From positions 3,038,001 to 3,102,000 of the forward strand of contig NZ_AP019777.1 of assembly GCF_019669905.1 (NCBI RefSeq): 64,000 bases of DNA. The letters are read 5' to 3'. This DNA is from Methylomonas koyamae. Lineage in GTDB: Bacteria; Pseudomonadota; Gammaproteobacteria; Methylococcales; Methylomonadaceae. The notes beneath the pieces are model-generated. The model did no database searches, was not told where the DNA came from, and saw only the letters and a program-made list of their open reading frames with translations. Positions 38,592 through 46,411 of this stretch are shown here, piece after piece (position 1 is the stretch's first letter; each line of letters starts with the position of its first letter). Both the position numbers and the translations under genes were made by a program.

Positions 38592-38642
38592 AACCGTTCT
38601 CGGACTATAGCTACAACCCACGGCCGGTCCGGGTTGTACGCT

Positions 38643-38658
38643 TGGTATCGGACTTGCT
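38643..38658 (+). promoter_or_regulatory. Sigma-54 (-24/-12) promoter
   Basis: TGGTATCGGACTTGCT has GG and GC at the invariant 10-base separation, with a perfect TTGCT -12 box. It reads toward the NifX-like gene 99 bases downstream. It overlaps a small hairpin (38650-38668). Confidence 0.7.
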
Positions 38659-38756
38659 AATCAAGTCCTAACCGCCGCAACTGTTACTACAATGAAACCC
38701 AGACTGCACCCTTACCGCCCGCCCCTCGCCAACCTACCTAAGCCGGAGAAAACCTT

Positions 38757-39119
38757 ATGCCAGCGCCGGCCTTGAAGCTCGCCGTTGCGACAAAGGACGG
38801 CATCTCGATCAACGAACATTTCGGCCACGCCAAAAAGTTCGGCATCTACAGCGTCAGCGAAAACTCCTGCCAATTGCTGGAAACCCGCGACGTCGATAAC
38901 TACTGCCTGGGCCAGCACGCCGACCAATCGGCGATGGCCGGCATTCTGGAAACGATCAAGGATTGCCACGCCGTATTCGTGGCCCGCATCGGCGACGGCC
39001 CCACCGCCAAGGTTAACGCCATCGGCGTCCGCGCGGTCGCCGAATACGCCTACGCCGCAGTCGAGGAATCCTTACTGGATTATGCCCGGCGCAGCGCCGC
39101 CGGCGAGGTAATCGGATGA
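38757..39119 (+). CDS. NifX/NifB-type Fe-Mo cofactor-binding family protein
   Basis: A 120-residue single-domain protein of the dinitrogenase iron-molybdenum cofactor family. It begins LAVATKDGISINEHFGHAKKF, with the conserved NEHFGHA motif, and contains CHAVFVARIGDGP. Members carry NifB-co or FeMo-co during nitrogenase maturation. A NifA-type site and a sigma-54 promoter precede it, supporting nitrogen-fixation control, although no nif structural gene is in the window. It overlaps the next gene by four bases. Confidence 0.85.
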   Translation: MPAPALKLAVATKDGISINEHFGHAKKFGIYSVSENSCQLLETRDVDNYCLGQHADQSAMAGILETIKDCHAVFVARIGDGPTAKVNAIGVRAVAEYAYAAVEESLLDYARRSAAGEVIG

Positions 39120-39487
39120 CGCCGGAACATGTCGCGGCTTGGGCCGCCACCCATGCGTTATCGCCTATTCAAGTCGATTGCGCCGTGACGGTGATGCTGA
39201 AAATCCTGGACGGCAAATGCAAAATGCCGGCGCAGGAAAAAGTGGTGATGGCCTTGCTCTACGACCGGATCAAACATCTGCCCGGCCAATTGCTGGACGC
39301 CGACATTCACCAACTGATCGAATCCGCCCGCAATTGCGCTGACGAAGCGCTGAAATATCTGATCTACGAAAAACGCCTGTTGGCAGAAACCGCGATCTCG
39401 CGGCCGGTCATGAAAGGCTTTAAAGCGCTGATCCGCGCCGAAGGCTTGCTGCCGGCGAAAACCGCAACCGACCATAGCGAAGACTGA
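39116..39487 (+). CDS. Unknown 123-residue protein paired with the NifX-like gene
   Basis: A 123-residue, mainly helical soluble protein. Cysteines occur at DCAVTV, KCKMPA and NCADEA. No family is recognised. Its ATG overlaps the NifX-like stop (ATGA), so the two are translated together and probably work together under nitrogen-fixation control. Confidence 0.75.
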   Translation: MTPEHVAAWAATHALSPIQVDCAVTVMLKILDGKCKMPAQEKVVMALLYDRIKHLPGQLLDADIHQLIESARNCADEALKYLIYEKRLLAETAISRPVMKGFKALIRAEGLLPAKTATDHSED

Positions 39488-39580
39488 ATTTCCTCCCACC
39501 AACCCCAAAGGCCGGCGCCAGGCCTGGGATTAGGGCATACGCCGGCCGCAATTGCCGCGACCAAGTCGGGCGCGGCCGGC

Positions 39581-40657
39581 TCAATCGAAAAAATCGAAGC
39601 TCATCTGCCCGCTCGGATCGGGCTTGCGGAACAAATCGCTGCGCAATGCCGGCAAGGAGCGGTCCAGACCCAGCTTCTTGCGAGCCAAGGCAAAGCGTTG
39701 GGCAATCAAATCGGCGTAGACCCCGCTGCCGCGCAAACGTTGGTGGAAGGCCGCATCGTAGGCCTTGCCGCCGCGGCTGTCGCGCACCCGGTTCATGATG
39801 TGCTCGGCCTTCAGCGGATAATGCTGGTGCAACCATTCCGCGAACAACTCGGCGGTCTCCAACGGCAGGCGCAACAATATGTATTCGACGCTGAGCGCGC
39901 CGGCCGCGCGTGCGGCAGCGGCGATCCGCTCCAGTTCGTGGTCGGTCAATACCGGAATCAACGGCGCCACCATCACGCCGACCGGCACGCCGGCCTCGTT
40001 CAAGCGCGCCACCGCATCCAGCCGCCGCTGCGGTGCCGAGGCGCGCGGCTCCAAGATTCTGGCCAAACTCCGGTCCAAGGTCGTGACCGACAGGCATACC
40101 GACGCCAAGCCCTGCTTCGCCATCTCGGCCAAAATGTCGATGTCGCGTTCGATTAAGGCCGACTTGGTAACGATGCTGACCGGATGCCGGGTCTCGGCAA
40201 GCACTTCCAAAATTCCGCGCATGATGCGCTGTTGGCGCTCCAAGGGCTGATAGGGATCGGTGTTGGTGCCCAAGGCCAACGGCGCACAACGGTAACTGCG
40301 TTTGCCCAGCTCTGCGCGCAGCAATTCGGCGGCATCGGCTTTAACCAGGATTTTGGTTTCGAAATCCAGACCCGGCGAATAGCCCAGATAAGCGTGGGTC
40401 GGCCGGGCAAAGCAATAAATGCAGCCGTGTTCGCAGCCGCGGTAGGGATTAATCGAACGGTCGAACGGGATATCCGGCGAATCGTTATAGGTAATCAGCG
40501 ATTTACTGGCGTCGGCGACGATTTCGGTCGGCAGCGGCGGCAGATCGTCATCCAGACTGCCCCAGCCGTCGTCTTCGGCCTGGCCGCTTTGCTTCTCGAA
40601 GCGGCCGGCGGCATTGCTAATACTGGCGCGACCTTTGTAAATCAGAGGTTTGGACAT
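39581..40657 (-). CDS. PA0069 family radical SAM protein
   Basis: A 358-residue radical SAM enzyme. The cluster motif is CEHGCIYC, preceded by NPYRG and followed by ARPTHAYLG, the signature of the PA0069/Rv2578c group related to the DNA repair enzyme SplB by fold. Its substrate is unknown. The ATG at 40657 is chosen because GGAG lies six bases upstream; the frame is open to 40843. Confidence 0.88.
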   Translation of the reverse strand: MSKPLIYKGRASISNAAGRFEKQSGQAEDDGWGSLDDDLPPLPTEIVADASKSLITYNDSPDIPFDRSINPYRGCEHGCIYCFARPTHAYLGYSPGLDFETKILVKADAAELLRAELGKRSYRCAPLALGTNTDPYQPLERQQRIMRGILEVLAETRHPVSIVTKSALIERDIDILAEMAKQGLASVCLSVTTLDRSLARILEPRASAPQRRLDAVARLNEAGVPVGVMVAPLIPVLTDHELERIAAAARAAGALSVEYILLRLPLETAELFAEWLHQHYPLKAEHIMNRVRDSRGGKAYDAAFHQRLRGSGVYADLIAQRFALARKKLGLDRSLPALRSDLFRKPDPSGQMSFDFFD

Positions 40658-40921
40658 CGACTGCTCCGCAAAACCGCCGCCGGCAATGAAGCTGCCGGCA
40701 GCCGCCGTCATTATACCCGGCGCCGCAGCCGCCGGAAGCGCTGGCCGGATGCCACAGCGAGCGCACAATTGCACAGTCTGCCAGTGAAATGTTCGATAGT
40801 TGGGCGGCAGCGGTTTGTTTAAAGTCTGAATGGGCCGCGGCAACGGCTAGTCCGGACGCAGGCTTCCGGCCGCTACCGCTCGCGCCCCTATGCCATTCAC
40901 TATCGAAACCAGGAGACCGCC

Positions 40922-41104
40922 ATGCACCGACATCGAAATCCCGCATTCAGCACAACCGGCACCCCAATCGCCGCAGACCAGCTCAAGCTGGTTGCCGGCG
41001 GCGAAGCAGCAATCAAACCGGCACCGCAGATTCCGCCCTACGTTCCGTTATCGCAAAGCCATCCCAAAGTCGAACGCGACCTGCCGCGGGTGCCTTACCG
41101 ATAA
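40922..41104 (+). CDS. 60-residue peptide with double-glycine-like leader
   Basis: A small gene with a strong Shine-Dalgarno (AGGAGA, 40911-40916, six bases before the ATG) and its own terminator. The first 27 residues end in QLKLVAGG, resembling double-glycine leaders of exported bacteriocins and RiPP precursors. The remaining 33 residues are rich in Pro, with no cysteine, and end RVPYR. No C39 peptidase, exporter or modifying enzyme is nearby. It could also be an unrelated small protein. Confidence 0.55.
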   Translation: MHRHRNPAFSTTGTPIAADQLKLVAGGEAAIKPAPQIPPYVPLSQSHPKVERDLPRVPYR

Positions 41105-41153
41105 ATTTCCGGCCGGCCGAGAAGCTCCCCCTGTAGCCGCCGGCCGGCTCTAG

Positions 41154-41193
41154 CGCGGCGCTCGGACTGACGTTCGAGAGCCGCGGCTTTTTT
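41154..41193 (+). terminator. Intrinsic terminator after the 60-residue peptide gene
   Basis: Stem of six plus four base pairs with one mismatch (41154-41164 with 41175-41185), then GGC and six T. Confidence 0.75.
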
Positions 41194-41470
41194 AACAAAA
41201 ATCCGCCGCCACCAATCCGGCAATTACCGACTCCTTAGTCCGGCCGCCCGCTCCGGCATAAAGTGCGATATATCGTAAATCGCGCGACATCTCGTATCCA
41301 TCCTCTGTCGCCACCCCAACCGACTCGCTGAAAAAACCCATAAAAACCAATTACTTGATTGGCAAAAGCGCGCTTGGCACGCGCTTTGACTGTTGATTAT
41401 GGAAACCCGTTCGGGCCCGGCCCGACACCAGACCCATAACTACTTCGCCAAATATCAAGAGGAAAACCCG
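41194..41470. other. Leader region of the PEP-CTERM gene
   Basis: Together with 41105-41193 this makes a 366-base gap. An 8-bp hairpin AAAGCGCG / CGCGCTTT lies at 41365-41387, and AGAGGA precedes the ATG at 41471. No gene is seen. Confidence 0.4.
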
Positions 41471-42409
41471 ATGAAAACCGTCAATTCGCTTCATTCTGCC
41501 ACTAGCCACTCCGCCGCCCGTCCCGGCAAGCTCCGGTCCGGCACCCGCACAAGCCTGGCCGCCGCCATCGCGTTGCTATTGGGCAGCCAAATCGCGCCTG
41601 CCCATGCCGCCAGCTTCGATCCGAACATCGTCATCAAAGGCTCCGCCGAATTCGACAGCACCGGCTCGCCGTTCGAGCCGATCAACGCCAGCCAAAGCGG
41701 CGAAATCACGCGGATCATGGCCGGCATCACCAGTACAACGACGTTGAACGGTGCGGCCATTAGCGGCGTCGATCCGCTGACCGGCACGCTAACCAGCATC
41801 GGCGACGGTTTCGGCATTAAATTCAACGCCAGCGGTAACGCCGACAACGAACCTTCTGTCGTCAACTCCTTATTCGGCGATTACTCGCTGTCGCTGCAGA
41901 ATAACTCCGCCACCGACGCCTTCCTGGTCAATCTGAGATTCGAATTCAGCCAACAAGTCGACACCACCGACTCCGTCAAATCCAATACCGATAACGGCGA
42001 ATTCGCCCACGCCCAAGTCGCATTGCGCAAACAGGACAGCAGCGAATTGCTGTTCGCCAGCGCGCTGTCCGACACTCAACTAGGCAACCAGCAATTCCTG
42101 TTCACGAATAATTTGGTCAATTCGGCCAGCGGCTTGGGCGGCAAGTTGAGCGACAGCGGTTTTCTGATTCTGTCCTTCCTGTTGAATCCGGGCGAATTGC
42201 TGCAATTGGGAGACGGCAATCCCGAGGTGTTGTTGCGCGGCGCAGCCGATTCCGGCTTGTTCTCCGGCGAAGTCGCAACCCTGCTCACCGTCGACTCGGT
42301 GGTCAGGCAAACCACCGAAACCGTGCCGGAACCGGCAACCTTGCTGTTGACCGGTATCGGTCTGGCTTCGCTATTGGCGTCGCAACGCCGCAATCGCGCT
42401 ATCGCTTAA
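41471..42409 (+). CDS. PEP-CTERM sorting domain protein
   Basis: A 312-residue exported protein. The signal peptide is long (about 45 residues, hydrophobic core LAAAIALLLGS, cleavage near AHA). The body is beta-rich and lacks cysteine. It ends with VPEPATLLLTGIGLASLLA and a basic RRNR tail, the PEP-CTERM exosortase signal. The start has AGAGGA eight bases upstream. It is 32 bases from the next secreted protein, so the two may be co-transcribed. Body function unknown. Confidence 0.87.
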   Translation: MKTVNSLHSATSHSAARPGKLRSGTRTSLAAAIALLLGSQIAPAHAASFDPNIVIKGSAEFDSTGSPFEPINASQSGEITRIMAGITSTTTLNGAAISGVDPLTGTLTSIGDGFGIKFNASGNADNEPSVVNSLFGDYSLSLQNNSATDAFLVNLRFEFSQQVDTTDSVKSNTDNGEFAHAQVALRKQDSSELLFASALSDTQLGNQQFLFTNNLVNSASGLGGKLSDSGFLILSFLLNPGELLQLGDGNPEVLLRGAADSGLFSGEVATLLTVDSVVRQTTETVPEPATLLLTGIGLASLLASQRRNRAIA

Positions 42410-42441
42410 TCACTAACCCACCCTGATTTGAGGAAACCGCC

Positions 42442-43110
42442 ATGTCTACACCATTCAAAAAACCGTTGTTGAAACTGGCTCTGGTTGCCGCCGCCGGCTT
42501 ACCGATGTCCGCCTCGGCTTGCGGCAACGAACCATTTCTAGGCGAAGTCTGCACCTTTGCCTTTACCTTTTGCCCGCGCGGCTACTTGCCGGCAGACGGT
42601 TCGCTGCTACCCATTTCCAGCAACACCGCTCTGTTCTCGTTACTGGGTACAACTTATGGCGGCGACGGCCGCAGCAACTTCGCCCTGCCCGATCTCCGTG
42701 GCCGGAATCCGGTCGGTGCCGGCCAAGGACCGGGATTGGCTAATGTATTTAACGGCCAAGAAGGCGGTGCCGAACAAGTGGTTTTAAATATTACCCAAAT
42801 GCCAGTGCATAGTCATGCCGCCGCAACCAATGTCCAAGTCACCGGCACCATTAACGCCGTGAATGCCGCCGGCAATACCAGCAGCCCGGCCGGCAAAGTA
42901 CTGGCAGCCTCGTCCGCTCGAGACAACATGTATTCCGGTAACGTCGCCGGTGCCAGTTCGCCACTGGCCCCCGAGGCTCTGACCGCATCGGCCACCGCGT
43001 CCACATCCATCGGAATCGCCGGCGGCAACCAGCCGGTGCCGCTGCGGAATCCTTACGTAGGTATGATGTATTGCATCGCGACTTCCGGCATTTTTCCTTC
43101 CCGAAACTAA
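42442..43110 (+). CDS. Secreted tail-collar (microcystin-dependent-like) protein
   Basis: A 222-residue protein with a signal peptide (LLKLALVAAAGLPMSASA) before a phage tail-collar-type domain: EVCTFAFTFCPRGYLPADG, YGGDGRSNFALPDLRGR, and the final NPYVGMMYCIA. The domain occurs in tail fibres and in the MdpB family; here no other phage gene is near and export is predicted, so it is probably a surface protein rather than prophage. It ends before a terminator. Confidence 0.8.
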   Translation: MSTPFKKPLLKLALVAAAGLPMSASACGNEPFLGEVCTFAFTFCPRGYLPADGSLLPISSNTALFSLLGTTYGGDGRSNFALPDLRGRNPVGAGQGPGLANVFNGQEGGAEQVVLNITQMPVHSHAAATNVQVTGTINAVNAAGNTSSPAGKVLAASSARDNMYSGNVAGASSPLAPEALTASATASTSIGIAGGNQPVPLRNPYVGMMYCIATSGIFPSRN

Positions 43111-43164
43111 ACCGAAAATTCCAACCACCAACTCGGTCGAACCGGTAACGCCGACAAAGCACAA

Positions 43165-43202
43165 CTTAGCCCCTCGCAGCGCGAGGCGGCTAAGTCGGTT
43201 TT
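43165..43202 (+). terminator. Probable intrinsic terminator
   Basis: A 13-bp stem with one bulge (43165-43177 with 43181-43194) and three-base loop, followed by TCGGTTTT. Confidence 0.65.
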
Positions 43203-43234
43203 CCGCGGCCGGATTTCAATTTACGGAGACGATC

Positions 43235-43660
43235 ATGAACTATTTAGTAGTAAACATTTGTGAACATACCAGGCCCAACGCGGAAACCTTGACAGCGTTG
43301 CTGGCAGGCGACCCTGACCAAATCGGCTTTGAGTTTTGCGATCTTTCCCAAGAGGACACGTTCGATGCGTACAAAACGCACATCAACCAAGCCGAAGTCT
43401 ATATCGTCGGCCACGGCTCACTGGGTAAAGAAGAGCTAGTCGACGAGCAAGACCATGGCATAGTCAATATCGCCAAAATCATGGAATGGTGCGAAACACA
43501 CGGTGCGGCCGCGGTGATAGACACTTGCTGCTACCCGGAGCAACGTTTGGCCAAAGTCAAGAAGTTGGATCTGAAAACACCTTACCACTGCAAACAAGAC
43601 CTTAAAAAGCCGGTCACGCCGGGCATTTGCAAAAGGGAGCCTCTAAAAATCCACGATTAA
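43235..43660 (+). CDS. Small caspase-like (clan CD) protein, 3' end replaced by an IS
   Basis: A 141-residue protein. Four hydrophobic residues lead to a His-Gly (VYIVGHG, H60-G61), and AAVIDTCC places C98 after another hydrophobic strand: the two-block pattern of clan CD cysteine peptidases, though the protein is much smaller than a caspase. The ATG has GGAG upstream. The element at 43635-44847 has entered the last codons: the present final eight residues and stop are inside its terminal repeat. If a 4-bp duplication is assumed, the original frame resumes after the element and ends at 44907. Proteolytic activity is an inference. Confidence 0.6.
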   Translation: MNYLVVNICEHTRPNAETLTALLAGDPDQIGFEFCDLSQEDTFDAYKTHINQAEVYIVGHGSLGKEELVDEQDHGIVNIAKIMEWCETHGAAAVIDTCCYPEQRLAKVKKLDLKTPYHCKQDLKKPVTPGICKREPLKIHD

Positions 43661-44847
43661 TCAGATTCGGGGCGTAAAACGCGCTCGAAAGCTGACATTT
43701 CCAAGCGGACTACCTTCAACTCGAAGCCTTTTCAGCTCCGATGGGCGGCATCAAGACGCAGCTACCCTGCGAATGGCGCAAAAACGTCGCATGTTGTACA
43801 CCAGATTCATGAAGCCGATACGTACTTCGGCGCGGGCTAGGCCAATGCAACGGATCGCCTTACCGCCCCATTGCGCCATCCAGGCAAACACGTGCTCGAC
43901 CCGGCAACGGGTTTTGGAGCGGGTGCTGTTGCCTTGTTTTTCCCGGTCGGTCAGCGGTTTGCCGCGCACCCCTTTGCGGTGAATCCGGCTGCGGTAGCCT
44001 TGGACTTTTAACTGTTCTTCCACCGCTTCGGAACGATAGGCACTGTCGGCCCACAAATCCCGGCTGGTATTGCCGCTATCGAGCAAGCCGTTCAGGGTTT
44101 GAGAGTCGTGGACGCTGGCATCGGTGACCGTGTATTTGCGTACCAGCTTGTGGGCATTATCAACGTTGACGTGATTCTTGTACCCGTAATAACTCTTGTC
44201 ACCTTTCTTGGTCCAGCGCGCATCGGTATCCTTCTGACTGCGTTTGGCGACTGACCAGTCCTCGACGGTTTCGCCGGCTTTAATCCGGGCGTTCTCGTCC
44301 GGGGTATTACGCTGCACCGGCGCCTTGACGAAGCTGGCGTCAATCAGTTGACCCTTGCGGGCGATCAAGCCGGCACGGTCCAATTGTCGGTTGAATTCGT
44401 TGAATAACGTCTCGGTGAGTTTCAGTGCTTTGAGTGACTCACGAAACAGCCAGAAACTGTTGCGATCCGGCGCGTGCTTGGCATCCGACAAACCAATAAA
44501 TCGCTGGAAGCTGCGCCGGTCTTCGATTTGGAACTCCAGTTGCTCGTCGCTCAGATTGTAGAGGCTGGCGATGACCAACGCTTTGAACATCAACACCCCA
44601 TCCCAAGGCTTTCGCCCGGCAGACGATTTACGGACTTTGTGACGCACTTGATCCAGCAACGGACGGAACGCCTCCCAATCCACTTGCGCGTCCAATTCCA
44701 ACAACGGATTGCCCAAACGATCGATCCGACGATCTCGATGTTCAAACAGGGAACCGAAAAGGTCGTCTTGTGCCACCGTCATCTCTGCTCTCCAGGTCTT
44801 TAGCTCCGACTCATTTTACTCGCCGGGCGCAATTTTTAGAGGTTCCC
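43635..44847 (-). mobile_element. IS5-family insertion sequence, apparently complete
   Basis: 1213 bases with one transposase gene. Terminal inverted repeats agree over 15 of the first 16 bases (GGGAGCCTCTAAAAAT at the left, GGGAACCTCTAAAAAT on the other strand at the right). Flanking AAAA on both sides fits a 4-bp target duplication. It sits in the 3' end of the caspase-like gene. Confidence 0.88.
43751..44782 (-). CDS. IS5-family transposase
   Basis: A 343-residue DDE transposase. Catalytic acidic residues are in QLIDASFV, LWADSAYRS and the RVEHVFAWM segment; the N-terminal helical domain has SLYNLSDEQLEFQI. The frame is intact, so the element may still be active. Confidence 0.92.
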   Translation of the reverse strand: MTVAQDDLFGSLFEHRDRRIDRLGNPLLELDAQVDWEAFRPLLDQVRHKVRKSSAGRKPWDGVLMFKALVIASLYNLSDEQLEFQIEDRRSFQRFIGLSDAKHAPDRNSFWLFRESLKALKLTETLFNEFNRQLDRAGLIARKGQLIDASFVKAPVQRNTPDENARIKAGETVEDWSVAKRSQKDTDARWTKKGDKSYYGYKNHVNVDNAHKLVRKYTVTDASVHDSQTLNGLLDSGNTSRDLWADSAYRSEAVEEQLKVQGYRSRIHRKGVRGKPLTDREKQGNSTRSKTRCRVEHVFAWMAQWGGKAIRCIGLARAEVRIGFMNLVYNMRRFCAIRRVAAS

Positions 44848-45226
44848 AAAAATGACACCGTGCCCGGATTTCTAGCGACACAGGGGATCAAACAAATGTA
44901 CCCGTAAAAATCGCCGGTTCCACGCTTAGAAAGTGCGGGCGTTAGAACCCATTGTCGTATCGCCGAAGTAAAACTCCAGATATTGGTGCCAATGCCTGGA
45001 CCTCTTACTCGTTAGCAGTTGTATCATTGCGACACAGCGGTAATCATCGGCTTTAGCGGTCGACGCCTACCGAGAGCCATTGGTAATATGCCGCCGACGG
45101 ACGCGAAGGCAGACTCGTCGGCAACCGTCCCGGAACGGCAACGGCCTGACGGATCGGCGCCGGCGCCCCCAACGATCCACCGGACGACGAATAAAGCTTA
45201 TAAGCGCAGAATGCAGGCAACTCTCT
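44848..45226. other. Orphaned 3' tail of the interrupted gene, then gene-free leader
   Basis: Bases 44848-44907 look like the original end of the caspase-like gene: after removing the element with one AAAA copy, codons continue in frame for 18 residues to a TAA at 44905-44907. A 3-bp duplication would instead give an immediate stop. The rest to 45226 holds no gene I can support. Confidence 0.45.
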
Positions 45227-46411
45227 ATGTGGCGTAAGGCAGTTAAATATTATTTTTCTTTTTTCAGTGCCTTATGCCACTTGGGCATCGCGCTGGCCTT
45301 GGGCGTTTACCTGACGAACAAAATAACCCACCATTGGCGTTGGCAGGCTTTGGTACACGCAATGAAAGGCAGGGTTGACGATAGTGCGGTTTACCCGATC
45401 AGCAGTCGCGAGCAACTCGCGGCTTTGCCGCCGCGAGTATGGACCAAAATCGATCAACAGCAGCCCGATGCCGAAGGCAGTTTCCCGCGCCAGCCAACCG
45501 CTACTTGCGCGTTCGATAGAAAGCGCAATCGTCTGCTGGTATTCGGAGCCGAGGTTAACGAAAACCCGCCCGACAATACGATCCATTACTTCGATTTGAC
45601 CAAGTTGCGCTGGGAAAACGAGTACGAACCGGACCCGTTATCCAGCTATTTTTTGGATAAATCCGAATTTTTGGTGGCCGGATTTAATTTGAACCATCCG
45701 CCGGCGATGCAGGTATTCGGTGCCGGCGCATTCGACGAGAAAAACGATCAATTGGTCATCGCCAGTAGCGTAAAAAGGGAATTCTATGAAACGCGGCTGC
45801 CCAACATTCGGATCCACGAAAGCATAAGCCCCACTTGGGTCTTCGATTTTGCGTTAAATCGCTGGTATGCCGCTGCCAACGCAACCGATTTTCGCACTTA
45901 TAGCGTCGCATACGATGAAGACCGTAATGTGGTAGTCGGATTTCAGCCTTACCATATCGGCGAATGGAACGGGCAAACCCGATCCTGGCAGAAAGTCGGC
46001 AGTACCACCTACCCGGCGTGGAATACCAATGCCGTTTACGATTCGGTTAATCGCGTGTTTCTGTTATTTGGCGGCAGTAATTTGAGTAACGAGGTCCATG
46101 TTTACCAGGCGGGCGACCAAAAATCGGTCAAAATGTCCACGCCCGGCATTAAGCCGCCCGGCCGGGCTGCGGTTCCGTTAGTGTTCCATAAAGGTATCGG
46201 CAAAATGGTGGCGATTATCGACCGGGATAATTATGCCGAAACCTGGACCTACGACTACCGAAAAGACGAATGGCAACATTTAAGCGACAGCAAATTTCCG
46301 TATAACGTCGGTATGAATTATTGTTTAGAGTACGACTCCAGAAACAATATCATGCTCTTCGTATCCAGTCCGCCGATGGAACAAACCGCCGTTTGGGCCT
46401 TAAAGTTATGA
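45227..46411 (+). CDS. Membrane-anchored six-repeat beta-propeller (kelch-like) protein
   Basis: A 394-residue protein with one N-terminal membrane helix (SALCHLGIALALGVYL). The rest contains about six repeats of a pattern like FDRKRNRLLVFGAE, YDEDRNVVVGFQ, YDSVNRVFLLFGG and YDSRNNIMLFVSS, spaced roughly 50 residues, as in galactose-oxidase/kelch propellers. The frame is open upstream to 45080 but the Arg-rich extension is unlikely. Its stop overlaps the start of the lyase-like gene, so the two are coupled. The pair is AT-richer than its surroundings. Confidence 0.7.
   Translation: MWRKAVKYYFSFFSALCHLGIALALGVYLTNKITHHWRWQALVHAMKGRVDDSAVYPISSREQLAALPPRVWTKIDQQQPDAEGSFPRQPTATCAFDRKRNRLLVFGAEVNENPPDNTIHYFDLTKLRWENEYEPDPLSSYFLDKSEFLVAGFNLNHPPAMQVFGAGAFDEKNDQLVIASSVKREFYETRLPNIRIHESISPTWVFDFALNRWYAAANATDFRTYSVAYDEDRNVVVGFQPYHIGEWNGQTRSWQKVGSTTYPAWNTNAVYDSVNRVFLLFGGSNLSNEVHVYQAGDQKSVKMSTPGIKPPGRAAVPLVFHKGIGKMVAIIDRDNYAETWTYDYRKDEWQHLSDSKFPYNVGMNYCLEYDSRNNIMLFVSSPPMEQTAVWALKL

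Noticed and set aside
38650..38668. Independent hairpin GGACTTG-CTAAT-CAAGTCC
   Set aside because: It overlaps the -12 box of the sigma-54 promoter and has no T tract, so a terminator role is unlikely.
41365..41387. Terminator before the PEP-CTERM gene
   Set aside because: The hairpin has no T tract and lies in the presumed leader. A clear terminator for the preceding gene already exists at 41154-41193.
42442..43110. Prophage remnant suggested by the tail-collar domain
   Set aside because: No other phage gene is near and the protein has a signal peptide.
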